A stretch of DNA of 44,814 nucleotides from Candidatus Cloacimonadota bacterium (lineage in GTDB: Bacteria; Muiribacteriota; UBA6191). The stretch lies in the NCBI GenBank assembly GCA_019454875.1, contig JACFNL010000017.1, positions 1 through 44,814 of the forward strand, in the 5' to 3' direction. Each line of letters begins with the position of its first letter. Within the stretch, counting starts at the first letter, position 1. This document shows, piece by piece, positions 7,326 through 17,207 of this stretch. The position numbers and the translations under genes are program-made. Below the pieces are notes generated by a model. The model did no database searches and was not told the DNA's origin. It saw only the letters and a list, made by a program, of their open reading frames with translations.

Positions 7326-8729
7326 CTACAAATGAATCATCTGATTGCTTACACCAAGGGCAGCCTCTTTGACAGCTTCCGACAGTGTAGGATGAGCATG
7401 TACAGTTCTAGCCACATCTTCAGCCGATGCACAGTACTGAATTGCCATGACCATTTCAGCAATGATTTCAGATACTTTAGCTCCAATCATATGAGCCCCA
7501 AGGATCCTGTCGGTTTTAGCATCGGCTAAAATTTTTACAAACCCGTCCACATCCCCAGCCGCACGGGCGCGACCAGATGCCATAAACGGAAACTGTCCCA
7601 CACGAACCTCATATCCTCTGGACTTGGCTTCCTCTTCCGTCATTCCCACTCCAGCAACTTCTGGATGGGTATAAATCACCCAGGGGACCAAGGAATAATC
7701 CACATGACCAGCCACCCCACAGATTCGCTCCACACAGGCAACCGCATCTTCCATGGCCTTGTGTGCAAGCATAGGTCCAGGCACCAGATCTCCTACGGCA
7801 TATACACCTTTGACACTGGTTTTAAAATGCTCATCCACTTCCACAAATCCGCGAGCATTTATTTTAACTCCAGCTTTTTCCAGTCCCAGACCTTCTGAAT
7901 ATGGTTTTCGTCCCACACTCACCAAAACATAATCACAGGCAATCTCAGACTCTTTACCCGCCATATCCACCTTGACCTGCAACTCAACTTCTGAGGTTTT
8001 TGTCACAGATAAGACCTTGGATGACAGCAAAAATTCCACACCCTGCTTTTTGAGTATTTTCTGAAACTCACGGCTGATAGCCCCATCAAGAAATGGGCAA
8101 ATTCTGTCCATGGCTTCAATAACCGTCACCTTGGAACCAAGCCTTCTCCAGACAGAACCAAGTTCAAGCCCAATAACCCCGCCACCAATCACAACTAGAT
8201 GTTTAGGAACCTCAGGGATGGACAAGGCACCGGTAGAACTCAAAATCCGAACTTCATCTGCTGGAAATTGTGGAATATCCACAGGAACGGACCCAGTTGC
8301 CAAAACAATATGTTTGCCTTCGATGATTTTTTCACCGCCATCAGCCAACAACACCTTCACCCGATTGTTGCCTTCAAGACTGCCTTTACCCACAATATGA
8401 GCAATTTTATTTTTTTTGAAAAGACCGGCAATACCTTTGGTGGTCTGGGCCACTACATCATCCTTGCGCTTTAACATTTTGGCAAGATCCAGTTTCACTG
8501 ATTCCAGAACTACACCATGGGAGGCAAGATCATGATGAGCCTTTTCATAATGTTCCGAGGACTCAAGTAAGGCCTTACTGGGAATACAGCCAACATTAAG
8601 ACATGTCCCACCCAATGTATTGCGCATCTCGACACAGGCTGATTTTAAACCTAACTGTGCCCCTCGAATTGCAGCATGATACCCGGCAGGTCCACCACCA
8701 ATTACAATCAAATCATAACTCTCGTTCAT
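7326..8729 (-). CDS. lpd: Dihydrolipoamide dehydrogenase (E3)
   Basis: 467 codons, close to the usual 470-475. It re-oxidises the lipoyl group of the 2-oxo acid dehydrogenase complex with FAD and NAD. The FAD site IGGGPAGYHAA lies at 10-20, the redox-active disulfide is Cys43/Cys48 in GGTCLNVGCIPSK, the NAD fold is VVIGGGVIGLELGSVW, the second FAD motif is GVYAVGDLVPGPMLAHKA, and the catalytic His-Glu pair is in HAHPTLSEAVKEA near the C-terminus. GGAG precedes the ATG, and the gene starts one base after sucB ends, so it is the last gene of a sucA-sucB-lpd operon. Having its own E3 in the operon makes it the 2-oxoglutarate complex E3, although it may also serve other complexes. Confidence 0.95.
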   Translation of the reverse strand: MNESYDLIVIGGGPAGYHAAIRGAQLGLKSACVEMRNTLGGTCLNVGCIPSKALLESSEHYEKAHHDLASHGVVLESVKLDLAKMLKRKDDVVAQTTKGIAGLFKKNKIAHIVGKGSLEGNNRVKVLLADGGEKIIEGKHIVLATGSVPVDIPQFPADEVRILSSTGALSIPEVPKHLVVIGGGVIGLELGSVWRRLGSKVTVIEAMDRICPFLDGAISREFQKILKKQGVEFLLSSKVLSVTKTSEVELQVKVDMAGKESEIACDYVLVSVGRKPYSEGLGLEKAGVKINARGFVEVDEHFKTSVKGVYAVGDLVPGPMLAHKAMEDAVACVERICGVAGHVDYSLVPWVIYTHPEVAGVGMTEEEAKSRGYEVRVGQFPFMASGRARAAGDVDGFVKILADAKTDRILGAHMIGAKVSEIIAEMVMAIQYCASAEDVARTVHAHPTLSEAVKEAALGVSNQMIHL

Positions 8730-8730
8730 A

Positions 8731-9903
8731 TCAAATCTCCAACAGAAGGCGGCTAGGATCTTCCAGACATTCTTTCACCGTAACCAGAAACTGTACAGCT
8801 TCACGGCCATCTATCACCCGGTGATCATAGGACACAGCCAGATACATCATAGGCCGAATGATAACCTGATCCCCTAGGGCCACAGGCCGTTTCTGAATTG
8901 TATGCATGCCTAAAATTGCAGTTTGAGGAGAATTCAGGATTGGGGTCGATAACATGGAACCAAATACCCCGCCATTGGTAATGGTAAATGTTCCACCTGA
9001 CATTTCTTCTATGCTGAGTTTTCCGTCACGAGCACGGTTTGCTAAACGGACAATTTCTTTTTCAATCCCTGCCAGACTAAGAGTTTCAGCATTACGAATC
9101 ACGGGAACTACTAGCCCTTTTTCTGTGCTGACCGCTACACCAATATCATAATAATCCTTATACACAATCTGCGAGTCTCTCCACTCAGAATTTACTCCAG
9201 GGAAACGCTTAAGACCCTCAATCACAGCCTTGGTGAAAAAACTCATGAATCCCAGATTTGCCCCATGTTTTTCCTTGAAGCGATCCTTATACTTTTGACG
9301 GATTTCCATAACCTCGGTTAAATCGACTTCATTAAATGTAGTCAGAATGGCCGCTGTATTCTGAACTTCTTTTAATCTTTGAGCTATCCGTTTGCGCATC
9401 ATGCTGAGGGCTACGGGCCGTTCTACTCTATTACCAGAAACCACTGGGGACTTTTCCGGAGTCGCCAGAGGTTTTGCTACAGCCTCAAGTACATCTGACT
9501 TGGTTACCCTGCCGTCCTTGCCTGAACCAGAAATTTTACTGGTATCGATTTTTTCTTCTTCAGAAATCCGCTTTACAGCAGGACTCTGAAAGGATTTTAA
9601 ATCGGGTACAACTTCAGCAGCCTGAACTACTGAAGGTGCAGATGCCACCGATTTAGCGGCAGGAGCAGAAGAAGCAGCAATCTTTCCAAGTATGGTTCCA
9701 ACTGGTACCACTTCTCCTTCAGAAACAAGGATTTCAAGAACTCCATCAGCTTCCGCCACAATTTCAAGCGAGGCCTTGTCTGTTTCAAGTTCCATCAAAA
9801 CTTCATTCTTTTTAACAAAATCACCCGAAGCCTTGAACCACTTCGCGATCTGAGCCTCTGTCACCGACTCCCCAGGACTTGGCATTTCAATCAGCATTTC
9901 CAT
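8731..9903 (-). CDS. sucB: 2-oxoglutarate dehydrogenase E2, dihydrolipoyl succinyltransferase
   Basis: 390 codons. Domains in order: one lipoyl domain (about 1-76) with the lipoylated Lys43 in ETDKASLE; an Ala/Pro/Val-rich linker; a peripheral subunit-binding domain (about 108-143) with [20 protein letters not shown] and [11 protein letters not shown]; and the catalytic acyltransferase domain ending in [13 protein letters not shown] with His361 and Asp365. [19 protein letters not shown] is typical of the succinyl rather than the acetyl enzyme. It forms the cubic core of the complex, passing succinyl to CoA. AGGAGTG before the ATG is a good ribosome binding site, and the gap to sucA is 15 bases. 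Confidence 0.95.
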   Translation of the reverse strand: MEMLIEMPSPGESVTEAQIAKWFKASGDFVKKNEVLMELETDKASLEIVAEADGVLEILVSEGEVVPVGTILGKIAASSAPAAKSVASAPSVVQAAEVVPDLKSFQSPAVKRISEEEKIDTSKISGSGKDGRVTKSDVLEAVAKPLATPEKSPVVSGNRVERPVALSMMRKRIAQRLKEVQNTAAILTTFNEVDLTEVMEIRQKYKDRFKEKHGANLGFMSFFTKAVIEGLKRFPGVNSEWRDSQIVYKDYYDIGVAVSTEKGLVVPVIRNAETLSLAGIEKEIVRLANRARDGKLSIEEMSGGTFTITNGGVFGSMLSTPILNSPQTAILGMHTIQKRPVALGDQVIIRPMMYLAVSYDHRVIDGREAVQFLVTVKECLEDPSRLLLEI

Positions 9904-9918
9904 AACGATTCACTCCTG

Positions 9919-12705
9919 TTAAAGACCGCTTAAGGCCTTGCCAACAATTTCAGCCTGCTCACGGGCATGCACCTTGGAATAACCAGTTGCAGGAGAAGCC
10001 CCTGCCTTGCGTCCAAGATATTGGGGCTCCAATCCCCGCTCTCTGAGGATTTCACGGAGCAAGGGCTCTACAAATCCCCAGCCTCCCATATTCATTTTTT
10101 CTTCCTGTACCCAAATTACTTCCTTGATGTTTTGCATGGGAGCCAAAGCTTCCAGAATCTCCTTTTCAGGAAATGGGTACAATTGCTCAATACGAATCAG
10201 CTCTATAGGCGGACGCACAGGTAATGCCTCCAGGGCCTCAAGCACATCGTAATAAATCTTGCCGCTCATAACCAGAAGACGGGAAGCCGAAGAATTTTTA
10301 TTACCCCTGTCGTCGCCTACCAGCACAGGTTGAAATACTGTGTCCTTAAAAAAGGCCCGTCGCTCAGACACTACCCTTTTGTGGCGCAAAAGACTTTTGG
10401 GAGTCATCAGAATCAGAGGTTTTCTATCCTTTAAGACAACCTGCCTTCTCAGAATGTGAAAATAATTAGCTGGTGTAGTACAGTTAGCCACCCGCATATT
10501 GTCTTCAGCACACAGTTGCAGATACCTTTCCAGTCTGGCACTGGAATGTTCCGGCCCTGCCCCTTCATAACCGTGAGGCAGAAGCATCACCAGACCGCTG
10601 AACCGGCCCCACTTGGATTCCCCGGATGCAATAAAATTATCAATCATACTCTGGGCCCCGTTGGAAAAATCCCCAAACTGGGCTTCCCAGGCAACCAGAG
10701 TATTGGGGTTATTCAAGGCATATCCATAATCAAAACCAAGCACTGCCAGTTCTGACAATATACTGTTGTAAACAAAAAACGGTGCCTGATCTTCAGAGAG
10801 TTCCTGTAAGGGAACATACTTCTCTCCATCTTCAGCCCTCAAAACCAGGTTTCTTTGCGTAAATGTGCCCCTTTGGCAATCCTGACCAGATAGCCGCACA
10901 GGAAAGCCGGAGCAGAGCAGACTCGCAAAGGCCAGTGACTCGGCAAAGGCCCAGTCCACCTTGTCTGAGGCCCAGACCGATGCCCTTTGTTCATGAAACT
11001 GTCTCACCTTGCGATTGGCTTTGAACTCTGAAGGTACAAATGCCAGTTTTTCTACAATCTGATTCAATTTTTCCTCGGAAACACCAGTAACACGGGTTTC
11101 TTTATCCTGTCGAGTGATTTCTTCCCAGCCAAACCGGGGAGTGTTTTTAAGTTCGACCGGCTCGTTTCGTTTTGCTTTCTCAAACTGGGTTTCAAGGGCC
11201 TGATTAACGGATGTTTCAATCACGGCGATTCTAGCCTCATCCACCCCTTCCTGCAAAAGCTGATTCCTGTATGTGGTGCACACTGTAGGATGATTTCTGA
11301 TAACCGAATACATCTGAGGAGATGTAAATGCAGGTTCATCTCCCTCATTATGCCCATGCCTGCGATACCCTATGATATCAACGGCAACATCCTTATGGAA
11401 TTTCTGCCTGTACTCCACTGCCAGACGGACAGCATGCACACAGGCTTCCGGATTGTCGGCGTTCACATGAAATACCGGGCAACCCGCCATTTTAAGTAAA
11501 TCAGTCGGATACCTTGTCGATCGGGTTTCCAAAGCCTCAGCCGTAAATCCAATCTGATTGTCCAGAATCAGATGTACTGATCCCCCAATCTGATAGCCAT
11601 TAATGCGGGAAAGCTGCAAACTCTCCATGTTGATACCCTGCCCGGCAAAGGCTGCATCCCCATGCAGCAACAAGGGAATCACCCGTTTTTTGTCATGATC
11701 TCCCAAGGTATTCTGGCGGGAATACACCTTGCCTAAAATTACGGGATTTACAAGTTCGAGATGGCTTGGATTGGGATTAAGAGCCAGATATACCTCTTTA
11801 TTGGATCTGGTTCGGATTTCCGTGGAATAACCCATGTGATACTTTACATCCCCATCACCAACCACACCGGTACCAGCACCCTCAAATTCAGTAAAAATGG
11901 CCTGATATGGTTTACCAAGAACATTGGTCAGAACATTTAATCTACCCCGATGTGCCATACCCAGAAATATCTCTTGAACTCCCTGCTCACCGGCCTCTTC
12001 CACCAGGGCATGCAACATAGGAACAACAGTATCCAGCCCTTCCAGGGAAAAGCGTTTCTGGCCTACAAAACGGGAATGCAAAAACTTCTCAAAGGCCTCG
12101 GCAGCATACAGATGCCTGTAAATTCCCAATTTGGCATCCAAATCAAATTCCATACGGTTGCGGGTAGATTCAATCCTTCTTTGTAACCAGCGGATTTCTT
12201 CTACCGCTTCAATGGAAGACATTTCCACACCAACATTTCCACAGTATGTGTCTTCGAGGTAACTGATGATCTCCCTTAAGGAAGCCCGATCTGGCCCGAA
12301 CAGACTGCCTGTAAAATACTCAGTGTCCAGCTGCCGCTCATGCAGACCAAATGTAAAAAGATCGAGGGATGCCAAGGCCCGCTTACCACCAATGGGAGAC
12401 AGATTGGCATTCTGATGCCCTAAACGGCGGTAGGCTTCGATCAATTCGATTACCTTGGACTGATCATCCTTGGGTATGGAGCTATACTCAGAGGATTCCA
12501 CGGCCTGGGCAAAGGCCAGAGGTGTTTTTGTCTTCTGTACCTGACCGGTACGCACATCCACTTCTATCTGCGTTCGGGCTACATCAAACCCCTGGAAAAA
12601 AAACCTCAGATCTGGATCCACTGAATTTGGATCCGCCTGGTACTTCTGATACATCTGCTCCAGATAATCCAGATTTGCTCTCTGGAAAAAGTCTTCACTG
12701 GCCAC
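9919..12705 (-). CDS. sucA: 2-oxoglutarate dehydrogenase E1 component
   Basis: 928 codons, against 933 in Escherichia coli. The start is GTG at 12705-12703 behind AGGGGGAAAATT. It decarboxylates 2-oxoglutarate with thiamine diphosphate in the TCA cycle. Visible family marks: an N-terminal segment YLEQMYQKYQADPNSVDPDL that docks on E2, GMAHRGRLNVLTNVLGKPY, HGDAAFAGQGI, the ThDP site GYRRHGHNEGDEPAFTSP, and the C-terminal LPHGYEGAGPEHSSARLERY. It heads a sucA-sucB-lpd operon, so the window encodes a complete complex. The 290 bases before it are shared with the divergent flagellin gene. Confidence 0.95.
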   Translation of the reverse strand: MASEDFFQRANLDYLEQMYQKYQADPNSVDPDLRFFFQGFDVARTQIEVDVRTGQVQKTKTPLAFAQAVESSEYSSIPKDDQSKVIELIEAYRRLGHQNANLSPIGGKRALASLDLFTFGLHERQLDTEYFTGSLFGPDRASLREIISYLEDTYCGNVGVEMSSIEAVEEIRWLQRRIESTRNRMEFDLDAKLGIYRHLYAAEAFEKFLHSRFVGQKRFSLEGLDTVVPMLHALVEEAGEQGVQEIFLGMAHRGRLNVLTNVLGKPYQAIFTEFEGAGTGVVGDGDVKYHMGYSTEIRTRSNKEVYLALNPNPSHLELVNPVILGKVYSRQNTLGDHDKKRVIPLLLHGDAAFAGQGINMESLQLSRINGYQIGGSVHLILDNQIGFTAEALETRSTRYPTDLLKMAGCPVFHVNADNPEACVHAVRLAVEYRQKFHKDVAVDIIGYRRHGHNEGDEPAFTSPQMYSVIRNHPTVCTTYRNQLLQEGVDEARIAVIETSVNQALETQFEKAKRNEPVELKNTPRFGWEEITRQDKETRVTGVSEEKLNQIVEKLAFVPSEFKANRKVRQFHEQRASVWASDKVDWAFAESLAFASLLCSGFPVRLSGQDCQRGTFTQRNLVLRAEDGEKYVPLQELSEDQAPFFVYNSILSELAVLGFDYGYALNNPNTLVAWEAQFGDFSNGAQSMIDNFIASGESKWGRFSGLVMLLPHGYEGAGPEHSSARLERYLQLCAEDNMRVANCTTPANYFHILRRQVVLKDRKPLILMTPKSLLRHKRVVSERRAFFKDTVFQPVLVGDDRGNKNSSASRLLVMSGKIYYDVLEALEALPVRPPIELIRIEQLYPFPEKEILEALAPMQNIKEVIWVQEEKMNMGGWGFVEPLLREILRERGLEPQYLGRKAGASPATGYSKVHAREQAEIVGKALSGL

Positions 12706-12995
12706 AATTTTCCCCCTGCCAAGGCTGATGATACATTCCGAGCCAGTATACCTAAATAAGCCAGGATTTGGAATCGTGTCACCTAAGAAGCGGCTTTACC
12801 CACAAACGGCCCCATATAAAATATTAAGACAGATCTATCAGTTTGAATTTTTCGATATCTGAGACTATCATAACTATATCTAAATAAATTGTACCAATGA
12901 ACCGAGGAAGTTTATAAAACCTGTACTAATCGGTTATCAATTAGGTGGTGGACAGCTTATCTGTTTCATTGTCTGGTCCAAGGAAGGAACAGCAG
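12706..12995. promoter_or_regulatory. Divergent intergenic region between sucA and flagellin
   Basis: 290 bases without a convincing gene; it must hold the promoters of both flanking genes. AT-rich stretches occur at 12819-12829 (CATATAAAATA) and 12880-12892. A short inverted repeat CTAAT/ATTAG lies at 12926-12930 and 12940-12944, 50 bases before the flagellin start. I looked for flagellar sigma28 (TAAA-N15-GCCGATAA) and sigma54 (TGGCAC-N5-TTGCA) promoters and found no good match: TAAA at 12914 is followed by TCGGTTAT at the wrong spacing. Confidence 0.4.
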
Positions 12996-15488
12996 ATGAC
13001 AATGCGTATTAACACTGACATTTCATCAAGATTAATTTTTCAGAATCAACGCACTCATACGGGCACACTGGAACAGTCCATTAACAGACTGAGCACTGGA
13101 TTAAGAGTCAATTCCGGTGCCGACGATGCCGCTGGCATCACAATCTCAGAGAAAATTCGTGGGCAGATTCGCGGTTTAAGCCAGGCGATTAACAATATGC
13201 AAAGCGGGGTATCCCTTTTGCAGACTGCCGATTCTGCCATGCAGGAATCAGGAGCCATGTTAAATCGTTTAAGGGAACTTTCCATTCAATCCATGGAAGA
13301 TGCATTTACAAATGAGGACAGGCTCGAGATTCAGAAAGAAGCGGACCAGCTTGTGGATGAAATGGATATAATTGCCTTGACCACAGAGTTTAATACAAAA
13401 AAAATCCTTGATGGTTCCGCCGCCGCCATTATCACTACGGACAACCAGAGCACACAGGTTTATGCCTCTGGTGGCCTGGATATGGATCTTGGCGGAGCTT
13501 ATCAGGTCAAGGTGGATTTGGCCCAGGCCGGAGAAAGCACCATTGTGCGGTCCAATATAATGCAATCTGTTTCCAGTGGACGAACTGCCAGTAACAGCAC
13601 TGAACTAAGAGACATTCAGGCCTTTTATGATTCAGAATCAGAATTTGTACTGGAATCAGATCAGGAACTGAAACTGAGATATCAGGGTAATGAAGTGAAT
13701 CTTAACATTACCCAGCATCAGACACTTCAGGAACTTGCATCCATGATTCAGGAAGCAGTACGCAAAGATACTCAGGATGGAGGGCTTGGCCTTACCAATT
13801 CCAGATTTGTCTTTGATGAAGCTAAAGGACAGCTGGTTTATACCGGTACCAATGGTGGTGCTGGCAATGAAATTGGCTTTTTTGCTTCTACCGATTTTTT
13901 ACAGGCTTTGGGATTGGAGGCCATTAATCTGGGAACCGAGGATCAGTTTAATGTGCGTCTGATTGGAAAAGACGGGATTGAAGATCTGAGTGTCGCTGGA
14001 AACATGGCCCAGAATTTGTTATCTGGGATTGATCTGGATTTTGAAAGAGTGGAGCAGGCCCAGATAACTTCAGCTATTTCCCCTGAAGCAGTGGTTCGTA
14101 TCAGCCAGACAACTACTTTTCAACTTTCCGATACGGATACTCATGCCAATGTAAATATCAATGCTTCACGACGAACCCTAATTGATAACATAACCTTAAA
14201 CGCCGGGACTTATACCCTAAACAGTCTGGCAGACCGTATTAATGCCCAGATCAATACTGGAGCAGTAGCTACAAGACTAGGAGTTCAGGCCGTTGTGACT
14301 GATGACCGCCTGGAACTGGTAGCCACAACTGTAACCGGTGAAACTTCTGAAATCCGAATCACCAATGGCACGGGAGACACAGAACGGCTGTTTGGGGGCA
14401 GTGATGTTACTGTGACTGGCAGTGGAGGCACACAATCCGCCTATGTCACCGGTGGCCCAGTCATGAAAAATGGATTCACAACCACAAATGCGCGCAGAAA
14501 TGTCACGATCCGCATCAACCAGATGACAGACCGAGAAATACCAAACACAGTTTACAACGGTCCGACCTATGCAGTTGGCACATTTTTGAGTGGGGATCAG
14601 ATTTTAAAAGACCATCAGGATCTGCTGGCCAGTACCGGACTACCTCTTGAGGCCTACTGGGCTGATAATGGAAGGCTTGCTTTCCGCCATACCAGTAAAG
14701 GTACGGATACCGGGTTTCGGATTCTAAGAAATGGCAATGCTTTTATCACAAACTCCAATCCAACGGGTTCTGGTGCCGGTTACGCCGTTCGAGGATCCGG
14801 TGGGGTTGAGGCAAGATTAGGTATACAGGCCGATGCCTATGATGAAGGTTATGGTTTTGACGGGGCATTTAATTTTGCATTAGCCGGTCAAGGCGGGGTA
14901 GAGTCGGAAACCATCCGCATCTATGCCCAGTCTGGACAGGTACCAAACTCAAATTCTGCTTTTGCCATGACAAAATCGCAAATCGTCAGCGTGTTTGATG
15001 ATGCAGGACTAGATAAGGCAGATACTGGTTACCGTTTTAATGAAGAAGGTCGGCTGGAATTTATATCCCTCAGTGGTGGTAAATACTCCCGAGTAGGTTT
15101 TGTCGCCAAGGACACCAATACGGCTAACACCAGGGCCAGAGTACTGACGGGCCTGGGGGTTGACTTACTTCAAACAGCATCGGGGCAAGGAGAGAATCTT
15201 TTTGCCGTTCATGTGGCCGCAAGGGCCCTGAATTTTCAGATTGGCTCAAACCAAAGACAATCCATTCAGTTCAGCTTAAGAAATTTATCTTCCTCCACTC
15301 TGGATCTTGCAGATCTGGATCTGACCCAGTTTTCCAAAGCGACAACTGCTCTTGGAAAAATCGACAGGGCAATTCAAACTATTTCATCACAAAGGGCATC
15401 TATAGTTACACCGATCCGGCCGTCAATCGACCCTGCAAACTCTGCTTGCAAGCTAGATAATGCAAAAATAGTGTCCCCTGGTCGTTGA
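12996..15488 (+). CDS. fliC: Large flagellin lacking its C-terminal D0 region
   Basis: 830 codons from the ATG at 12996, picked because AAGGAAGGA sits seven bases before it and the protein then begins MTMRINTDIS, the normal flagellin N-terminus; an in-frame ATG at 12945 would add an unnatural extension. Residues 1-160 are classical D0/D1, with INRLSTGLRVNSGADDAAGI and LQTADSAMQESGAMLNRLRE. The centre (about 160-770) is a very large variable region with flagellin-hook-like segments such as NAGTYTLNSLADRINAQI. C-terminal D1 starts (ALGKIDRAIQTISSQRASI) but the match ends at 15404. The following 27 residues are unlike flagellin and are antisense to the convergent gene. The C-terminal D0 helix, required in known flagellins for export and filament packing, is missing, so this copy may be non-functional or act only with another subunit. 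Confidence 0.85.
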   Translation: MTMRINTDISSRLIFQNQRTHTGTLEQSINRLSTGLRVNSGADDAAGITISEKIRGQIRGLSQAINNMQSGVSLLQTADSAMQESGAMLNRLRELSIQSMEDAFTNEDRLEIQKEADQLVDEMDIIALTTEFNTKKILDGSAAAIITTDNQSTQVYASGGLDMDLGGAYQVKVDLAQAGESTIVRSNIMQSVSSGRTASNSTELRDIQAFYDSESEFVLESDQELKLRYQGNEVNLNITQHQTLQELASMIQEAVRKDTQDGGLGLTNSRFVFDEAKGQLVYTGTNGGAGNEIGFFASTDFLQALGLEAINLGTEDQFNVRLIGKDGIEDLSVAGNMAQNLLSGIDLDFERVEQAQITSAISPEAVVRISQTTTFQLSDTDTHANVNINASRRTLIDNITLNAGTYTLNSLADRINAQINTGAVATRLGVQAVVTDDRLELVATTVTGETSEIRITNGTGDTERLFGGSDVTVTGSGGTQSAYVTGGPVMKNGFTTTNARRNVTIRINQMTDREIPNTVYNGPTYAVGTFLSGDQILKDHQDLLASTGLPLEAYWADNGRLAFRHTSKGTDTGFRILRNGNAFITNSNPTGSGAGYAVRGSGGVEARLGIQADAYDEGYGFDGAFNFALAGQGGVESETIRIYAQSGQVPNSNSAFAMTKSQIVSVFDDAGLDKADTGYRFNEEGRLEFISLSGGKYSRVGFVAKDTNTANTRARVLTGLGVDLLQTASGQGENLFAVHVAARALNFQIGSNQRQSIQFSLRNLSSSTLDLADLDLTQFSKATTALGKIDRAIQTISSQRASIVTPIRPSIDPANSACKLDNAKIVSPGR

Positions 15489-15927
15489 TGGCCTTGACAG
15501 AGATCAGTTGCAAATTATTAATCCGACATGAATCCGACAATAGTGGTACCCCTTGGGCAAGAACAAGGGGTTCCACAGTCAGATACAGCTCATCAACCAG
15601 ACCCCGATTTAAAAACCAGTGATAAATTTGTGAACCACCAAGAAGCAAAAATTTTTGCCCGTAATTATGAAGATTATTGATTACCGAATCATTCAAATCT
15701 GAATAGGAGGCACTTCTTGAAAAAACAATACATGACCGCTTCCCAAGAATGGAGCGGGATAGTTCATAGGTTTTTCTGCCAAGCAACAGACAATCCGCCT
15801 CCTGAATTTTTTCACGAAGCAAGGCTTTATCTTCCAGGCTTGTAAATGTAACCGGGGATGACTCACCAATGGAAATCAACCCATCAAGACTTATGGCAGC
15901 CATCATGCTGATAATTATTTTATCCAT
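15406..15927 (-). CDS. RibD C-terminal/dihydrofolate-reductase-like protein
   Basis: 173 codons. The DHFR-like fold is recognisable from IISMMAAISLDGLISIG at the start, CLLLGRKTYE (NADPH-binding region, about 46-55), FLLLGGSQIYHWFLNRGLVD and ELYLTVEPLVLAQGVPLL. These match the RibD C-terminal reductase family, whose stand-alone members are mostly of unknown substrate. AGGG precedes the ATG by eight bases. The gene diverges from the mscS-like gene with only 17 bases between start codons, and converges on the flagellin gene, overlapping it by 83 bases. Its TAA stop (15408-15406) lies right at the point where the flagellin match ends. Its last dozen residues (QSLQGRLTAGSV) extend past the usual end of the family. 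Confidence 0.75.
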   Translation of the reverse strand: MDKIIISMMAAISLDGLISIGESSPVTFTSLEDKALLREKIQEADCLLLGRKTYELSRSILGKRSCIVFSRSASYSDLNDSVINNLHNYGQKFLLLGGSQIYHWFLNRGLVDELYLTVEPLVLAQGVPLLSDSCRINNLQLISVKAINDQGTLFLHYLACKQSLQGRLTAGSV

Positions 15928-15935
15928 GTTATAAT
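15908..15935 (+). promoter_or_regulatory. Candidate promoter giving a leaderless or near-leaderless mscS-like mRNA
   Basis: TATAAT at 15930-15935 is a perfect -10 hexamer, with CTGATA (four of six matches to the -35 consensus) 16 bases before it. Transcription would begin around 15942-15945, at or next to the ATG at 15945, and no ribosome binding site precedes that ATG. The -10 lies inside the 5' end of the divergent gene's leader. Confidence 0.45.
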
Positions 15936-15944
15936 CCCTGCCTT

Positions 15945-17207
15945 ATGAACTGGAAAGACCAAATACTTCACTACCAAAGCAGCATAAAAGAGTTTATCAA
16001 AGACAATCATCTGGTGCTGGAATTTCTCAGTATTCCTCTGACTTTGCTTCTGTGTTTTCTGGCATTTCTTGTCAGCAACCACATCATTCGCAAGTACATA
16101 AACCCGGCTATTAAAGCCGTTCCCAAACATCGTTTCTTAAATCTGATTCTTGATGAAAACCCCCTTCACAAGCTGGCCCACATCATTCCTGGCCTTTTGC
16201 TCTACCATGTAGGCACCATCACACCAATCCCTAACCTGATGCTTCAGAATGCAGCAACTATCTGGATTGGCTGGGCACTGATGGTTGTCATGATGGATTT
16301 TATGGATGGGGCCCTAAATATTTACAACACCTTTGAGGTCTCAAAAGATAAACCATTAAAGGTTTTTGCCCAGGTTCTGAAACTGATCTTATGGGGTGTG
16401 GGCATCATTCTCACCCTCTCATTACTTTTAAACCGAAGTCCCATCTATCTTCTTTCAGGGCTTGGTGCCCTGACTGCTGTATTGATGCTGGTTTTTAAAG
16501 ATACAATTATGTCCATTGTGGCAAGCCTTCAGATCCAGGCCCACGATATGATTCGTATCGGAGACTGGATTGAAATGCCCAAATTTCATGCTGATGGAGA
16601 TGTGATTGATATTGCCCTGCACACGGTAAAGGTACAGAACTGGGATAAAACCATCACAACCATCCCTATGTCCAAATTTATTGAAGAGTCATTTAGAAAC
16701 TGGCGTGGCATGACAATGTCCGGTGGTCGCAGAATCTGTCGCAATCTGAGGCTTGATGCCTCAAGCATCCGCTTTCTGGATAAAACCCTTTTGGAAAATC
16801 TGAAAAGAGTACATCTGCTCAAAGACTACCTGCAATCAAGACTTGAAGAGATCGAAGAATACAATCTGAATCACAATGTGGATCATACCTGTATGGTCAA
16901 TGGCAGACGCATGACCAATATTGGAACATTCAGAGCCTACATTCTGGCCTATTTAAAAAATAATCCCAGAATTAACCAGAACATGACCATGATTGTCAGA
17001 CAAATGGAGCCAACCGCAGAGGGAGTCCCTTTACAAATCTACTGCTTTACCTCTACCACAGCCTGGGTTCCTTATGAAGGCACACAGTCTGATCTGTTTG
17101 ATCATCTATTGGCTGTAGCACCTGAGTTTGGTTTAAAAGTATTTCAAACCCCTTCTGGAAACGATATCCAGGCCTTAAGCCATGACTTCAGAAATCTCGC
17201 CCAATGA
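15945..17207 (+). CDS. MscS-family mechanosensitive channel, YbdG type
   Basis: 420 codons, near the 415 of Escherichia coli YbdG. It has an N-terminal helix LSIPLTLLLCFLAFLVSNHI (about 27-46), further membrane segments around 75-120, and the pore pair near 140-190 with LILWGVGIILTLSLLLNRSP and LGALTAVLMLVFKDTIMSIV. The cytosolic beta domain begins DMIRIGDWIEMPKFHADGDV and continues TTIPMSKFIEESFRNWRGMT, which is the diagnostic stretch of the YbdG subgroup. It is expected to gate on membrane tension and protect against osmotic downshock. The last 26 bases overlap the moxR-like gene, so the two are co-transcribed. Confidence 0.9.
   Translation: MNWKDQILHYQSSIKEFIKDNHLVLEFLSIPLTLLLCFLAFLVSNHIIRKYINPAIKAVPKHRFLNLILDENPLHKLAHIIPGLLLYHVGTITPIPNLMLQNAATIWIGWALMVVMMDFMDGALNIYNTFEVSKDKPLKVFAQVLKLILWGVGIILTLSLLLNRSPIYLLSGLGALTAVLMLVFKDTIMSIVASLQIQAHDMIRIGDWIEMPKFHADGDVIDIALHTVKVQNWDKTITTIPMSKFIEESFRNWRGMTMSGGRRICRNLRLDASSIRFLDKTLLENLKRVHLLKDYLQSRLEEIEEYNLNHNVDHTCMVNGRRMTNIGTFRAYILAYLKNNPRINQNMTMIVRQMEPTAEGVPLQIYCFTSTTAWVPYEGTQSDLFDHLLAVAPEFGLKVFQTPSGNDIQALSHDFRNLAQ

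Noticed and set aside
12905..12945. Sigma28 promoter for the flagellin gene
   Set aside because: TAAA and TCGGTTAT are present but separated by 11 rather than 15 bases, and the -10 element does not match GCCGATAA.
15404..15488. A simple frameshift hiding the flagellin C-terminus
   Set aside because: The other two plus frames after 15404 give no flagellin D0 sequence; the region is antisense to the RibD-like gene.
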